Below the pieces are notes generated by a model. It saw only the letters and a list, made by a program, of their open reading frames with translations, was not told the origin of the DNA and did not search any database. A DNA stretch of 64,000 nucleotides from positions 48,142,239-48,206,238 of the forward strand of contig OX246741.1 in the NCBI GenBank assembly GCA_945910005.1, read 5' to 3'. This stretch comes from Isoperla grammatica. Its lineage: Eukaryota > Arthropoda > Insecta > Plecoptera > Perlodidae. The position numbers were made by a program, and so were the translations under genes. Positions 20,327 to 32,280 of the stretch are shown in pieces; the stretch's first letter is position 1, and every line of letters starts with the position of its first letter.

Positions 20327-20639
20327 CCCTGTTGAAAATTCTTGTCATCTTTTTTTATTAAATTGTACCAATTGATCAGACAAGTTTCAAAGAGACAAGA
20401 ACAGACAAGAATGAAACACCAGACAAGACTAGAGAAAGCAAGAACAGATACGTTCTAACAAGCGTTATACAATCAGACACAACAAGGCCAAGCTAGACAA
20501 GAATCGGCAAGTTTAAATAAGAGCACATACAAAGAGAGACAATAAGGCTCCACTAGACCCAGCTTGACACGAATGAACTATTGTCAATAAGAACATACCG
20601 GACTAGAAACAACAAGACACTACTACACATAGAGATCTA
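20327..20639. repeat. Second internal terminus-like block with agacaaga motifs
   Basis: CCCTGTTGAAAATTCTTGTC begins exactly where the 36-bp array stops and resembles the outer terminal repeat. It is followed by many scattered copies of agacaaga. It may be the left end of a second, nested element of the same class. I did not find a convincing right end. Confidence 0.45.
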
Positions 20640-21725
20640 AAACAGTGGGGTGTTAGTGCATAAATAATAAGCTAAAACGCAGTGCTAACGTCAGCAATCT
20701 AAAACAGCGGAGCTCTATTAGGTACATTAAAACAAGCTAAATCGCAGTGTAAGCGCCTGCAATCTAAAACGGTGGAGTTTCATTAGGTACATAATAACAA
20801 GCTAAATCTCAGTGTCAACGTCTTAAATATTGTCAGCAATCTAAAACAGTGGAAATTAATTAGGTACATAATATCAAGTTAAATCGCAGTGTTAACGTCA
20901 GCAATCTGAAACAGAAAAGTTGTTTACATAATATCAAGTTACATCGCAGTGATAATGTCAACAATCTGAAACAGAGAAGTTTTGTATATTATATCAAGTT
21001 AAATCGCAGTGATAACGTCAGCAATCTGAAACAGAGAAGTTTTGTATATTATATCAAGTTAAATCGCAGTGATAACGTCAGCAATCTGAAAAAGAGAAGT
21101 TGTCTACATTATATCAAGTTAAATCGCAGTGATAACGTCAGCAATCTGAAACAGAGAAGTTTTGTATATTGTATCAAGTAAAATGCAGTGATAACGTCAG
21201 CAAACTGAAACAGAGAAGTTTTGTATATTGTATCAAGTAAAATGCAGTGATAACGTCAGCAATCTGAAACAGAGAAGTTTTGTATAGGCCTATTGTATCA
21301 AATAAAATGCAGTGATAACGTCAGCAATCTGAAACAGAGAAGTTTTGTATATTGTATCAAGTAAAATGCAGTGATAACGTCGCAATCTGAAACAGAGAAG
21401 TTTTGTATATTATATCAAGTTAAATCGCAGTGATAACGTCAGCAATCTGAAATAGAGAAGTTTTCTACATTATATCAAGTTAAATCGCAGTGATAACGTC
21501 AGCTATCTGAAACAGAGAAGTTTTGTATATTGTATCAAGTAAAATGCAGTGATAACGTCAGCAATCTGAAACAGAGAAGTTTTGTATATTATATCAAGTT
21601 AAATCGCAGTGATAGCGTCAGCAATCTGAAACAGAGGAGTTTTGTATATTATATCAAGTAAAATGCAGTGATAACGCCAGCAATCTGAAACAGAGAAGTT
21701 TTGTATATTATATCAAGTAAAACAG
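20640..21725. repeat. 60-bp minisatellite
   Basis: The unit pairs aaatcgcagtgataacgtca with gcaatctgaaacagagaagt and a tttgtatattatatcaagtt tail, 60 bp in all. It is diverged at the left (units from 20640) and very regular from about 20880. Some units are 59 bp, and one has a 7-bp insertion (near 21285). Confidence 0.95.
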
Positions 21726-23919
21726 AGATTTGTATTAGGTGCGTAATATGGTAATATGGTAAGCTGAATCGCAGTAATAATGTAATTCGACATGGTTGCC
21801 GTCACGAGAAAATATGATTTCCAACATGACAGATTAGTGGTGAGCGAGGTCTAAAACAGAAATAGTGTATATTGCTAATTTTTGACAACTGAGCGTTGAA
21901 ACAATCAGCTCTAGACCAACTTCATGTAGGCAAGATCATCTGCAACACAACAAAATACAATCGTATGGTATGGTACTGAAACAAAAGTTAAGAATATCAG
22001 CGTTGAAAGTTGAAACTCTTGTCTTCTAGTTCTACACCTGCGGCTTTGTGTGTCCAATGCCTGCGACTTGTTCGTTCAGAGTGCCGAAGAAGAATGCGGC
22101 GGGTCTGTGAGCGGTTAGCCTTGAATGGAAGGAACTCGGCTAGCCCATCCCTGTAGGCAGTGGCATTGTAAAGATTTCAAATAAGTTTTAACGGCCGGAC
22201 AGGGTCCCTTTCACTGCTTGTTCACACATGCGAGTGATGATGGCCATATCTGCAGGTGGTCATACGAATACGATGTAAATACCGGTGGCGGTAGTAATCT
22301 TTTGCGACAGCATGGTTGTAGTGTGTGTCCTTCATACATAATAACACACATACATATTATGATAATTATTATTACGATGATGATACTTGGGGTTTACGTC
22401 CCATATTTTTGCAACGAGGCTAATCGAGACGATGAGTGGTTGACTATGAGAATGAAAAAACAACACATGACATCCGTGCCCAAGCCAGGATTTGCAGAGA
22501 TCGTGGTTTATATTATTACAATAGTGCAACTGATAGAGCTCACGAGCTTCTAATTCGAGAGCTACCGGTTCGATACTTGCTACCGGCAACTGGGCTGAAG
22601 GTTTTTATGATAGTTTCCTCAGTCACAACTCACAAGGACGAAGGATGATTGCCGGGATTGAGCCAAACTAATAGCCCTCGAACATTCCTTCCCAACTATT
22701 TCAATACGGCAATACGCAGTCGCCTGAAGAGGGTATAAAACGTTTATTAGTATCATTATCATTATTATTAATTCACATTTTAAGCTTTCGCGGCTCGGTA
22801 TTAATGGAATAAAAATGAAACGGGAAGTTTGCGCCGCGTCGTGTCGTGTGTTGATAAGATGTCCCTCACAGAAGGGACGAAACGTCAAGATAAGGATCAC
22901 CTTATTACAATCCCTTATCTGTGTCATTACCCACCACGCGGCGAAACATCCCGTTTCGGTTTTAATTTTATTTTATTGTGATGTATGGAGGCCTACTGAT
23001 GGAACAGGTAATTTTGTCTTTCCCATTAAATGAGATAACATTAGAATAAAGCAATTTACCTAATTTGGGGGACTTCGTATTCCTCAAAGTCAAATATTTC
23101 AAATACTATTTTTAGAACATGTATTTTTCATCGAATTCTTTAGCATACTCACGGAATATTGGGCTTCTAATGCACCACTCAATAATATTATCACAGACAA
23201 CTAACAATCCCTTATCTGTGATATTATGCATCACTATATTTTCTTTCACGCACACATATATACCATTTTGTTCCATAAGTGATCGACAAAAACTGTTTAC
23301 TGTAGTTTACAATCATGCACACAACCCGATTTATGTATTGTTTATTGATATTTACTCCCCCGGAGGCGAAAAGGCCGATTTCTTCAAGAAACAATCGGCA
23401 CGATCTTGACTATCGCCCTAAGATTAGGCAACCCGCGCTACAGCTACGCATTGGGTGGCTCATACATACAGGCGTTCAGTGCAATGCAGTTGAACAAACA
23501 TCGTCAAGCCAATCCGTTATCTGTGGTCAAGCTGTCCCGTCATTGGGGCAGGTAAACTATAATAATTTTGGGGTTTTAGACATTAAGTGTAGTAATTACA
23601 AATTTGTCATTGTTTAAACATATTGCAACTGTGCTAGCTGAACCGTACGTAAATGGTAAGTCTAATGATTCCGCTTTCCAGTCGTGCAAAGGTTTATTGG
23701 AACAACCCAGCTTCTAGAGAAGATACACTTTTCGAATAGATTTAGATAATATATTGTCTCAACTAAAGTTTCACCAACAAATTTAGTATTCGTAAAACTT
23801 AAGTATTTTAGTGTGTGTTATGCTTATAGTTATTAAAATACAAACACATATTAAAGATTATTAGATATATCGGTGAACGGAAGGTAATACTATTATAATT
23901 AACATTCATCAAATAGGGG
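21726..23919. other. Non-repetitive core of the 10-kb element; no gene recognised
   Basis: No long open frame and no protein family recognised. A SINE-like block at about 22385-22590 (ggggtttacgtcccatattt onward) resembles short retroelements of other invertebrates, but I cannot name it. The motif CAATCCSTTATCTGTG occurs four times from 22908 to 24272. An imperfect hairpin surrounds the copy at 23205. Confidence 0.5.
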
Positions 23920-24425
23920 CGGGACATTGGAACAGAATCGCCTTGGCACAGAAGCGTCGTGACACAGAATTCTTCAACGAAAGTGTTTCCTAATGGGTCT
24001 TGACACAGACCAGTAGTTTTGTTAAAGTCCTTGAACAGTGTGGGTGGTGTGGGCAAGAAGTGTAGGTCTTGACACAGAATCGCTGTAGCACAGAATCGCC
24101 GTAGCACCGAAATGTACCACGGTAATTGTCAAAGTGTTTCCGAATGGGTCTTGTGACAGAAAAGTAATTTTGTTGGTCTCTTCCAGAATGGCCTCGACCC
24201 ATACAGTAGCCCAGAATCGCAGTGACACAAAAATTATGTGTCAAGACCTTTACCTACAATCCGTTATCTGTGCCCATACAGTATGGGCCGTAGCACAGGA
24301 TCGCCTTGGCACGGACACTGAATCGCCCTTACCCATCCATACAGTATGGGTCGATGCACAGAATCGCCGTGACAAACAAATACACAAAACATTACTACCC
24401 CAATACAAATACGTGTAGTTCGTTT
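23920..24425. repeat. Irregular repeat block with cacagaatcgcc motifs
   Basis: cacagaatcgccgt or close variants recur at irregular spacing from about 23932 to 24372, interspersed with aatgggtcttg and catacagtatgggtcg. No constant period. Open frames on both strands are artefacts. Confidence 0.7.
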
Positions 24426-24439
24426 AAACGTAACATGGA

Positions 24440-24900
24440 TACAAAAATATAAAATGAACTCACTGCATCTAGTTCCATCTCACGGATTCTTCTTCTAGTT
24501 CAAAGTATGCCGTTATAATAATTTCTTGTTAGATCTTGTTAAGTCTCATTCGTTCTTCTTCTTCTAGTTTTAACTACCTATTCTATTCTTGATACAAAAT
24601 GATCTTACTGCATACTGCATCTAGTTCCATCTTATGGATTCTTCTTCTAGTTCAAACTGTGCTGTTCTTATTATAACAAGCTCTTGTTAGATCTTGTTTA
24701 GTCTCATTCGTTCTTCTAGTTTTAACTACCTATTCTATTCTTGATACAAAATGATCTTACTGCATCTAGTTCCATCTTATGTATTCTTCTTCTAGTTCAA
24801 ACTGTGCTGTTCTTATTATAACAAGCTCTTGTTGGAACTTGTTTAGTCTCATTCGTTCTTCTTCTAGTTTAAACTATTCTATTCTTGTTATCAAATGTAA
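24440..24900. repeat. Approximately 150-bp tandem repeat, three copies
   Basis: Units contain catctagttccatct, cttcttctagttcaaact, aacaagctcttgtta and gtctcattcgttcttc. They start near 24440, 24595 and 24745. The TCTTGTT words are the reverse of the agacaaga words at 20390-20530, consistent with opposite-oriented subterminal repeats. Confidence 0.8.
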
Positions 24901-25720
24901 ATAATAATTTTAAATAGTTGTAGTTAAGTTCGTAAGTTCTAAATAATTACCTAGACTACCAACATTTGTATCAACCTTACCCGTACCAACATTTTTTACA
25001 TGTACATTTTCGGCGTACTTTACGGCTCTTCGTGTGCTGTCGCCCGCGATACTGACTTTGATGTCAGATATAAACGTAACTTCATCGTTAATCGTTATAC
25101 ATTCTTTAGATGCAATTAAACAATATACTCTCACTCAGCGGATACACAGTTACCTGCTTGCTCCATTAGGACACCTAGAATTTCAACCTGAGGGTCTTTG
25201 TTGGGTGAATTCATAGTTTAACCATAGACTTATAAAAGTGTATTGATATTTGAAAGAGAAGGGGTGGCGGTATAGAGTCATTTGCCGAAGGCGGAAAATC
25301 GTGCAAACTTATCTTCACAAGATGTCCGGAAAAATACATAAGATCAATTTTCTTTGGAGTCAGAAAGCCTTTTTGTTGTCAGTCATTTGAACTAGGGATA
25401 GTTTTGCACTCATTCGAATGCACCCTCACAACTCGACAAGTCGTGATGCGATTGTACTGCCCGTCCCCCACCACCCGGCTACGGTCTCGCTACCTATAGC
25501 GCCACGCCGCCCCCTTTTTACCCTGCCCACTTCTCATTCGCAGTTTGCAAATAAGAAAAAATATAACGGGCGGGAGATATGAGATAAAAAAATTGTATGT
25601 AGTTTTATATTTTTCAAGAGTATCGGGATGTACGATGTGATTGCGTGCCTGAACCATTATTCTTACTGTTTAAGTTGGGGGTCACACGAAATTGAAGGGG
25701 CTCTTCTACTAGGCACTGAT
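24901..25720. mobile_element. Fragment related to the 4598-5158 hAT-like MITE
   Basis: The segment 25130-25310 matches 4840-4975 in diverged form (tgcttgctcc, agaatttca, gggtgaatt and gccgaaggcggaaaat blocks in order). The block at about 25365-25395 (agcctttttgttgtcagtca) is the reverse complement of 4748-4772. Ends and target duplication were not found. No gene. Confidence 0.5.
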
Positions 25721-28645
25721 TATTACAGACTGGTACTTGTTGATTCTGCACTTGATGCTTACATCCACTTCTTATTATATCTACTAAGATCTGATAACAG
25801 AGTGGTACTTGTTGATTCTGCTCATGTCTTCTTACATACACTTCTTATTATATCTACCAAGATCTGATTACAGAGTGGTACTTGCTGATTCTGCTCATGT
25901 CATCTTACATCCACTTCTTATTATATCTACTAAGATCTGATTACATAGTGGCACTTGTTGATTCTGCTCATGTCTTCTTACATCCACTTCTTATCATATC
26001 TACTAGGATCTGATTACAGAGTGGTACTTGTTGATTCTGCTCATGTCTTCTTACATCCACTTCTTATTGTATCAACTAGGATCTGATAACAGAGTGGTAC
26101 TTGTTGATTCTGCTCATCTCTTCTTACATCCAGTTCTTATTATATCTACTAGGATAGATTACAGAGTGGTACTTGCTGATTCTGCTCATGTCTTCTTACA
26201 TCCACTTCTTATTATATCTACTATAAAATCTGATTACAGAGTGGTACTTGTTGATTCTGCTCATATCTTCTTACATCCACTTCTTATTATATCTATACTA
26301 GGATAGATTACAGAGTAGTACTTGTTGATTCTGCTCATGTCTTCTTACATCCACTTCTTATTATGTCTACTAAGATCTGATAAGACAGTGATACTTCTTG
26401 ATTCTGCTCATGTCTTCTTACATCCACTTCTTATTATATCTACTAGGATCTGATTACAGAATGGTACTTGTTGATTCTGCTCATGTCTTCTTACATCCAC
26501 TTTTTATTGTATCTACAAGGATCTGATTACAGAGTGGTACTTGTTGATTCTGCTCAAGTCTTCTTACATCAACTTCTTATAATATCTACTAGGATCTGAT
26601 TACAGAGTGGTACTTGTTGATTCTGCTCATGTCTTCTTACATCCACTTCTAATTGTATCTACTAGGATCTGATTACAGAGTGGTACTTGTTGATTCTGCT
26701 CATTTCTTCTTACATCCCCTTCTTATTATATCAACTAGGATCTGATTACAGAGTGGCACTTGTTGATTCTGCTCATGTCTTCTTACATCCACTTCTTATT
26801 ATATCTACAAGGATCTGATTACAGAGTGGTACTTGTTGATTCTGCTCATGTCTTCTTACATCCACTTCTTATTATATCAACTAGGATCTGATTACAGAGT
26901 GGTACTTGTTGATTCTGCTCATGTCTTCTTACATCCACTTCTAATTGTATCTACTAGGATCTGATTACAGAGTGGCACTTGTTGATTCTGCTCATGTCTT
27001 CTTACATCCACTTCTTATTATATCTACTAGGATCTGATTACAGAGTGGTACTTGTTGATTCTGCTCATGTCTTCTTACATCCACTTCTTATTATATCTAC
27101 TAGGATCTGAAAACACACTGGTACTTCTTCATTCGGCTCATTTCTTCTTACATCCACTTCTTATTGTATCTACTAGAAAATGATTACATAGTGGTACTTG
27201 TTGATTCTGCTCAAGTCTTCTTACATCCGCTTCTTATTGTATCTACTAGGATCTGATTACAGAGTGGTACTTCTTGATTCTGCTCAAGTCTTCTTACATC
27301 CACTTCTTATTGTATCTACTAGAAACTGATTACATAGTGGTACTTGTTGATTCTGCTCATGTCTTCTTACATCCACTTCTTATTATATCTACTAGGATCT
27401 TATTACAGAGTGGTACTTGTTGATTCTGCTCAAGTCTTCTTACATCTACTTCTTATTGTATCTACTAGAAACTGATTACATAGTGGTACTTGTTGATTCT
27501 GCTCATGTCTTCTTACATCCACTTCTTATTATATCTACTAGGATCTGATTACATAGTGGTACTTGTTGATTCTGCTCATGTCTTCTTACATCCACTTCTT
27601 ATTATATCTACTAGGATCTGATTAAAGAGTGGTACTTCTTGATTCTGCTCAAGTCTTCTTACATCCACTTCTTATTGTATCTACTAAGATCTGATTAGAG
27701 AGTGGTACTTGTTGATTCTGCTCAAGTCTTCTTACATCCACTTCTTATTGTATCTACTAAGATCTGATTACAGAGTGGTACTTGTTGATTCTGCTCATAT
27801 CTTCTTACATCCACTTCTTATTGTATCTACTAAGATATGATTACAGAGTGGTACTTGGTGATTCTGCTCATATCTTCTTACATCGACTTCTTATTGTATC
27901 TACTAAGATCTGATTACAGAGTGGTATTTGTTGATTCTGCTCAAGTCTTCTTACATAAACTTCTTATTGTATCTACTAGGATCTGATTACAGAGTGGTAC
28001 TTGTTGATTCTGCTCAAGTCTTCTTACATCCACTTCTTATTGTATCTACTAAGATCTGATTACAGAGTGGTACTTATTGATTCTGCTCATGTCTTCTTAC
28101 ATCCACTTCTTATTATATCTACTAGGATCTGATTACACAGTGGTACTTGTTGATTCTGCTCATGTCTTCTTACATCCACTTCTGATTGTATCTACAATGT
28201 TCTGATTACACAGTGGTACTGGTTGATTCTGCTCATGTCTTCTTACATCCACTTCTGATTGTATCTACTAGGATCTGATTACAGAGTGGTACTTGTTGAT
28301 TCTGCTCACGTCGTCTTACATCCACTTCTGACTTTATCTACTATGTTCTGATTACACAATGGTACATGGTTGATTCTGCTCATGTCTTCTTACATCCACT
28401 TCTGATTGTATCTTGTATGTTCTGATTACACAGTGGTACTGGTTGATTCTGCTCATGTCTTCTTGCATCCACTTCTGATTGTATCTACTAGGATCTGATT
28501 ACAGAGTGGTACTTGTTGATTCTGCTCATGTCTTCTTACATCCACTTCTGACTTTATCTACTAGGATCTGATAACAGTGTGGTACTTGTTGATTCTGCTC
28601 ATGTCTTCTTACATCCACTACTTACTATTTCTACTAGCGTCCACT
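25721..28645. repeat. 73-bp minisatellite, about 40 copies
   Basis: The unit includes ggatctgattacagagtggt, acttgttgattctgctcatg and tcttcttacatccacttctt, 73 bp (for example acagag at 26821 and 26894). Units vary by point changes (attgt or attat; aagtc or atgtc). After 28645 it decays into ttcttctta-rich sequence leading to the right terminus. Confidence 0.95.
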
Positions 28646-29004
28646 TAAATAGTAGTATCTTACAGATTCTTCTTATTTCTTCTTGCATCTACTTCTTTTC
28701 AATACTTCTTAGAACTGACATTTCTTGTGTACTGCTTGTTTCTTATTGATGCTGATATATTCTTCTTTTTTGAAATTTTGGTGACTTCTTTATTCTGATT
28801 AGTTAAGTCAGCTCTAAGAAGGGCTTGAAGGCGTCTGCTTGGATCTGGTTAAACCCCTTGGTAGATTTAGAAAGATCTAAGCAGATTTTTCAGCAGGGTT
28901 ACAAGGTGTATGTAAATTGAAGATAATGGCTACACAATAAAATGCAACACGTGGTCATAATGAATCATCATAATCACATAAGAATAATATTAAAGTATTT
29001 ACAG

Positions 29005-29460
29005 TTAAGGAGAGAAGTATTCTTGGAGGGAGTAGAAGCTCTTGGATGTCACAAAGGATTTCAAATTAGCTTTAAAGGAAGCTATGGTGGGGGATGTTTT
29101 GATGTTGTTGGGAAGCTTGTTGAAGATGGTTAGGGCCAAGTACTTAAGGGTTTTGGAGAATAGTCGAGACAGATTGTGGGTGGGGATACGAATTTGGAGG
29201 TTTGACCTTGTGAAATGGGAGTGAACTGTTATGTTTAAAGGGAAAAGATTAGGATTTAACCGAACAAAAATTGATGCCGCTTGAATCAGGGAACCCGCAA
29301 GAGTTGGTATTCCCAGATCTTTGAAGAGCTCTCGGCAAGAATGCTTTCTGGATACCCCAGCAATAATGCGGATAGCCCTCTTTTGGAGGATGAAGAGTCT
29401 AGTGTCTAACTTGGAAGGCCATTGGTTCTATGCTAGCTCTCAGTATCTTGATTGACGGGG
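29005..29460 (-). pseudogene. LINE ORF2 C-terminal fragment
   Basis: Minus-strand translation gives LQKRAIRIIAGVSRKHSC, then ELFKDLGIPTL, then an NLFPLN and HFTRSNLQIRIP stretch, and ends at a TAA at 29005-29007. This is the typical C-terminal tail of Jockey/CR1-type non-LTR retrotransposon ORF2, after the reverse transcriptase. Upstream, at 29401-29460, TGA and TAG stops lie where the family usually has codons, so the fragment is dead. The rest of ORF2 is missing (5' truncated). Its 3' untranslated region is split by the 10-kb insertion. Confidence 0.8.
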
Positions 29461-29558
29461 TTTCTTCAGTAATTATAAAGCAAATGCGGTGATTGGTTGA
29501 TTGCGTCTTACAGATATTCTTCGAAAATATTGCCTCTTCTAACCACAACATTGCAATT

Positions 29559-30168
29559 CAGTGGCGTAGCTATCGGGTGGCAGAGGGTGCAGTTGCACTC
29601 GGGCCCGGGCCCCGGAGGGGCCCGGGCCCTCTCTCCAACTTTTTTTCAAACATGAATGTGTATAAACATGAAAGTGGCACCATGAAAAGGGAGGAAAGAA
29701 AGAAAGTGATAAACGAATCAAACAGCTACCAAAACTTGACACATTCTTTCAAGTACGTACTAGTCGTCCATCAGGCAGTGCAACCGTACCAAACCGTAAG
29801 TAAAGATCCAAGAGACTCAATAGCTAAAGCCGATCCTGAAGATAATCAAGAGCAACAGCAACTTTTAGTTGAAGAGTTACACAATGATGATTTACCGGTA
29901 CAGGAACCTACTGATATTCCTGAGCAGACTAATACTAGCTACTCTACCGACAAGGCCAACTTTAATAAATTAATGTCTCAAGATAAACGATTCATTATCA
30001 CTTTAGGACCGTGCAAACCATGCGGCCCATTCCCGCGAGATAAAATGAGCGGTTAAGCGGTAGTTAACTTGTGATTGTGTTTTGTGCGTATACACCAAAA
30101 ATGGGGGGGGGGGGGGCCCGTCGTGTCCAGTTTGCACCCGGGCCCGTAAAGGCGTAGCAACGCCACTG
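29559..30168 (+). mobile_element. Internally deleted hAT transposon, 610 bp
   Basis: The termini CAGTGGCGTAGC and its approximate complement are flanked by a perfect 8-bp duplication ttgcaatt (29551-29558 and 30169-30176). GGGCCCGGG-rich sub-termini are present. It retains the beginning of a transposase coding region, so it is a deletion derivative of a coding element rather than a classic MITE. Confidence 0.93.
29652..30056 (+). pseudogene. hAT transposase N-terminal fragment (TTF-type zinc-finger start)
   Basis: 134 codons from an ATG. A basic ESGTMKREERKK start is followed by an acidic linker, then ITLGPCKPCGPFPRD just before the stop. The GPCxPxxPFPRD block is the start of the TTF-type zinc finger of Tip100/Zaphod-like hAT transposases; the rest of the finger, the catalytic core and the dimerisation domain are missing. 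The frame can be read upstream to 29493, but that lies outside the element. No function is expected beyond possible DNA binding or interference. Confidence 0.7.
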
Positions 30169-30176
30169 TTGCAATT

Positions 30177-30540
30177 ACTATACACTTAATGAAAAATGTC
30201 CACAAAAAGTTTTCTTATCACAATATAATATGTGACAGAAAAGTGTGCTCGTAAAGACTTTCAATATAGTTTGTTCTTTCTGCCGAATACACGGGATTGA
30301 AATGAGAAATCAAAGTGCGCGCTCAGTTTCGGGCAAGCTGCCGATCGTGCATCGGCGCACCCCTCAGGCAGCGACTTGGCCGAGTCCACTTGCTCGTGGA
30401 TGCGCGCGCTTCTACTAGCCGGGGGGTTTTACCCAGACCTATGCTTTGCAGTCAGTCTCGCTAAATGCGTGGTTGGAATAAGACAGTGTCCGCTGTTATC
30501 TTGCCCAGGTAAGACTGAATTCACGTTTCTGACACCAGCG
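30177..30540. other. Gene-free stretch
   Basis: A GC-rich patch at 30310-30440 holds a 60-codon frame with no recognisable domain. Nothing else is supported. Confidence 0.5.
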
Positions 30541-31015
30541 CAGCGTAGGGATGAGTAATGCAACGTAACACAGCGTAGAGTTGAGTAACGCAGCGTTACA
30601 CAGCGTAGGGATGAGTAGCGCAGCGTAACACAGCGTAGGGATGAGTAGCGCAGCGTAAAACAGCGCAGCTATGAATAGTGTAGCGTAACACAGAATAGGG
30701 ATGAGTAGCGCAACGTAACAGCATATAAGGTCCTCCTTTGTAAATCAGTTTTTATAACTGAATAGGATAGACATTAAATAAATAAATAAATAAAATAGGG
30801 ATGATAGCGCAGCGTAACACAAAGTAGGGATGAAGATTGCAGTGTAGCACAGCATACCGCAACGTAGTATAACATAGCGCAACGTAGCATAGCATAGCGC
30901 AACGTAGCAGAAGGAAGGAATGAGTAGTGCAGCGCAATGTACCACAGCATATCGCAACGTAGTATAACATAACATAGAGCAACGTAACGCAACGTAACAT
31001 AGGGTAGCGCAACGC
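30541..31015. repeat. 30-bp minisatellite interrupted by a short insertion
   Basis: The unit pairs cagcgtagggatgagtagcg with cagcgtaaca, exactly 30 bp from 30541 to 30720. It resumes in degenerate form from about 30797. The interruption (30721-30796) ends in (AAAT)n, as does the 3' end of a truncated retroelement. Minus-strand open frames here are satellite artefacts. Confidence 0.9.
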
Positions 31016-31054
31016 TCATGGCTTGCAGTAGGAATCTGATCTCTATAGGTCCAA

Positions 31055-31170
31055 CCACAATTAATGGTCGGCCTCGTGATTGTAATCGGGATCAGAGTCG
31101 CAATTATACATTTTTCGTGCTAAATCATTACGACATTACGATTTAGTTGCAAAAAGCGTCATAGCTTCAT
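31055..31170. repeat. Fragment of the duplicated downstream repeat, third copy
   Basis: The block with cgggatcagagtcgcaatta and aaatcattacgacattacga matches 2955-3062 and 40895-40985 at lower identity. The element underlying the duplicated region therefore includes an older interspersed repeat. Confidence 0.6.
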
Positions 31171-32280
31171 AAGAACCAAGTAAGTAAGTAAGTTAATACT
31201 TTCACGCTTTCCGAATCACGACTACAATCACGATGCCGACAATGGTTGGGTGACCTTGTATCGTGTCAGCAAGCTGTGCCGTCGCTGATGCGCGTTAGGC
31301 CGACTATGGCGTGGACTATTTCGAATGCACAGACCCTGCTAAGAAAACGTACAAGATGTGCATATGACAGCTACCTTAGATTTCACATTCAAGTCAATTT
31401 GACAAGGGATCTGTCATCCAATGAGCGTGCTGATAGGATCTACTGTCACATGTGCAGCTTGGACAACGTTATCTCACCGGGCTCGTTGATACAATATCTA
31501 GGCAAGTGGAATATGTCGCGTTGACCTAACTGCCCAGCTTGCTGATACGACCCAAGGTCACGCCCTAGATGGGCTAGACAAGCAATGACCAACAAATCAT
31601 TTCACGATCAATAGCTCCCACACCACTGCATCTAGATTTTTCGTAAAACTTTTAAAATGCGTATAATTTTGTGTTCCAGAAATGATTTCAAATAAGTCTC
31701 CAACTAAAAATAATATTGTAGAGTGAGATAAGTAGTTTCCCGCCTATCCCTCCCATGCTATCTGTCATATGTGAGCTTCGAACACTCGCCACAGTACTGA
31801 TAAGCAAACCGGTTATGTTTTGTAACTCATCTCGCACACTCTCGCAAGAGAAGGGCTCGAGAACGTTTATATAAATAAACAAGATATTTATATGATTTCT
31901 AAAAACATTATTTTGAACCTATTTCAGTGACAAATGTGCACAATTTCAGATGTGCGACGAATGCTGACAACAGTGGAGCCCATAGTAAAGCCAAGAGTAT
32001 CCTGCGTCTTCAGCGTCATCGCCTGAGTTTCGGATCACAAGACAGACGCTGACTCGAGTGAAATCAACCCCAGGCTGTCAGTGTCACGCATCGGTCATTT
32101 GGATTAAACAACACACACCTAACCCCAGTTACGTGTTTTGAGGTACGGTACCATAGCTTGTTAGACCTGGTTTTCACTACTCGCATTTTAACGGTCTAGT
32201 TGGTCTATAATTTTAGCGTGTAAACGCAATCAAGTAGCTACCACAGATCAACTTTTAACTCGAGTTGCAACTTGGTGTTA
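31171..32280. other. Gene-free stretch
   Basis: A 92-codon plus frame (31246-31524) and a 64-codon minus frame (31688-31882) have no recognisable features. A ggttttcactactcgca block near 32170 is weakly mirrored at about 33337-33360, hinting at a third, outer MITE around the nested pair that follows. Confidence 0.5.

Larger units (their letters stand above)
18778..28898. mobile_element. 10.1-kb TIR element filled with minisatellites (CACTA/EnSpm-like?)
   Basis: The ends carry an 18-bp perfect inverted repeat, CCCTGCTGAAAAATCTGC (18778-18795 and 28881-28898), extending imperfectly for several more bases. It sits inside a LINE whose pieces continue on both sides; TT directly flanks each end and may be a 2-bp target duplication. 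The interior is mostly tandem arrays: 36 bp at the left, 60 bp, an irregular block, about 150 bp, and 73 bp at the right. Near each end the arrays degenerate into scattered GCAGA/TCTGC words. Long subterminal repeat arrays and CCCTG/CACTG-type ends fit CACTA (EnSpm) elements, but no transposase is seen. The class is my inference; the bounded structure is seen. Confidence 0.65.

Noticed and set aside
25721..28645. CRISPR-like array
   Set aside because: Units are contiguous 73-bp tandem repeats without unique spacers; the context is eukaryotic.
29493..29651. Upstream extension of the hAT transposase fragment
   Set aside because: It begins outside the transposon boundary, so it is fortuitous.
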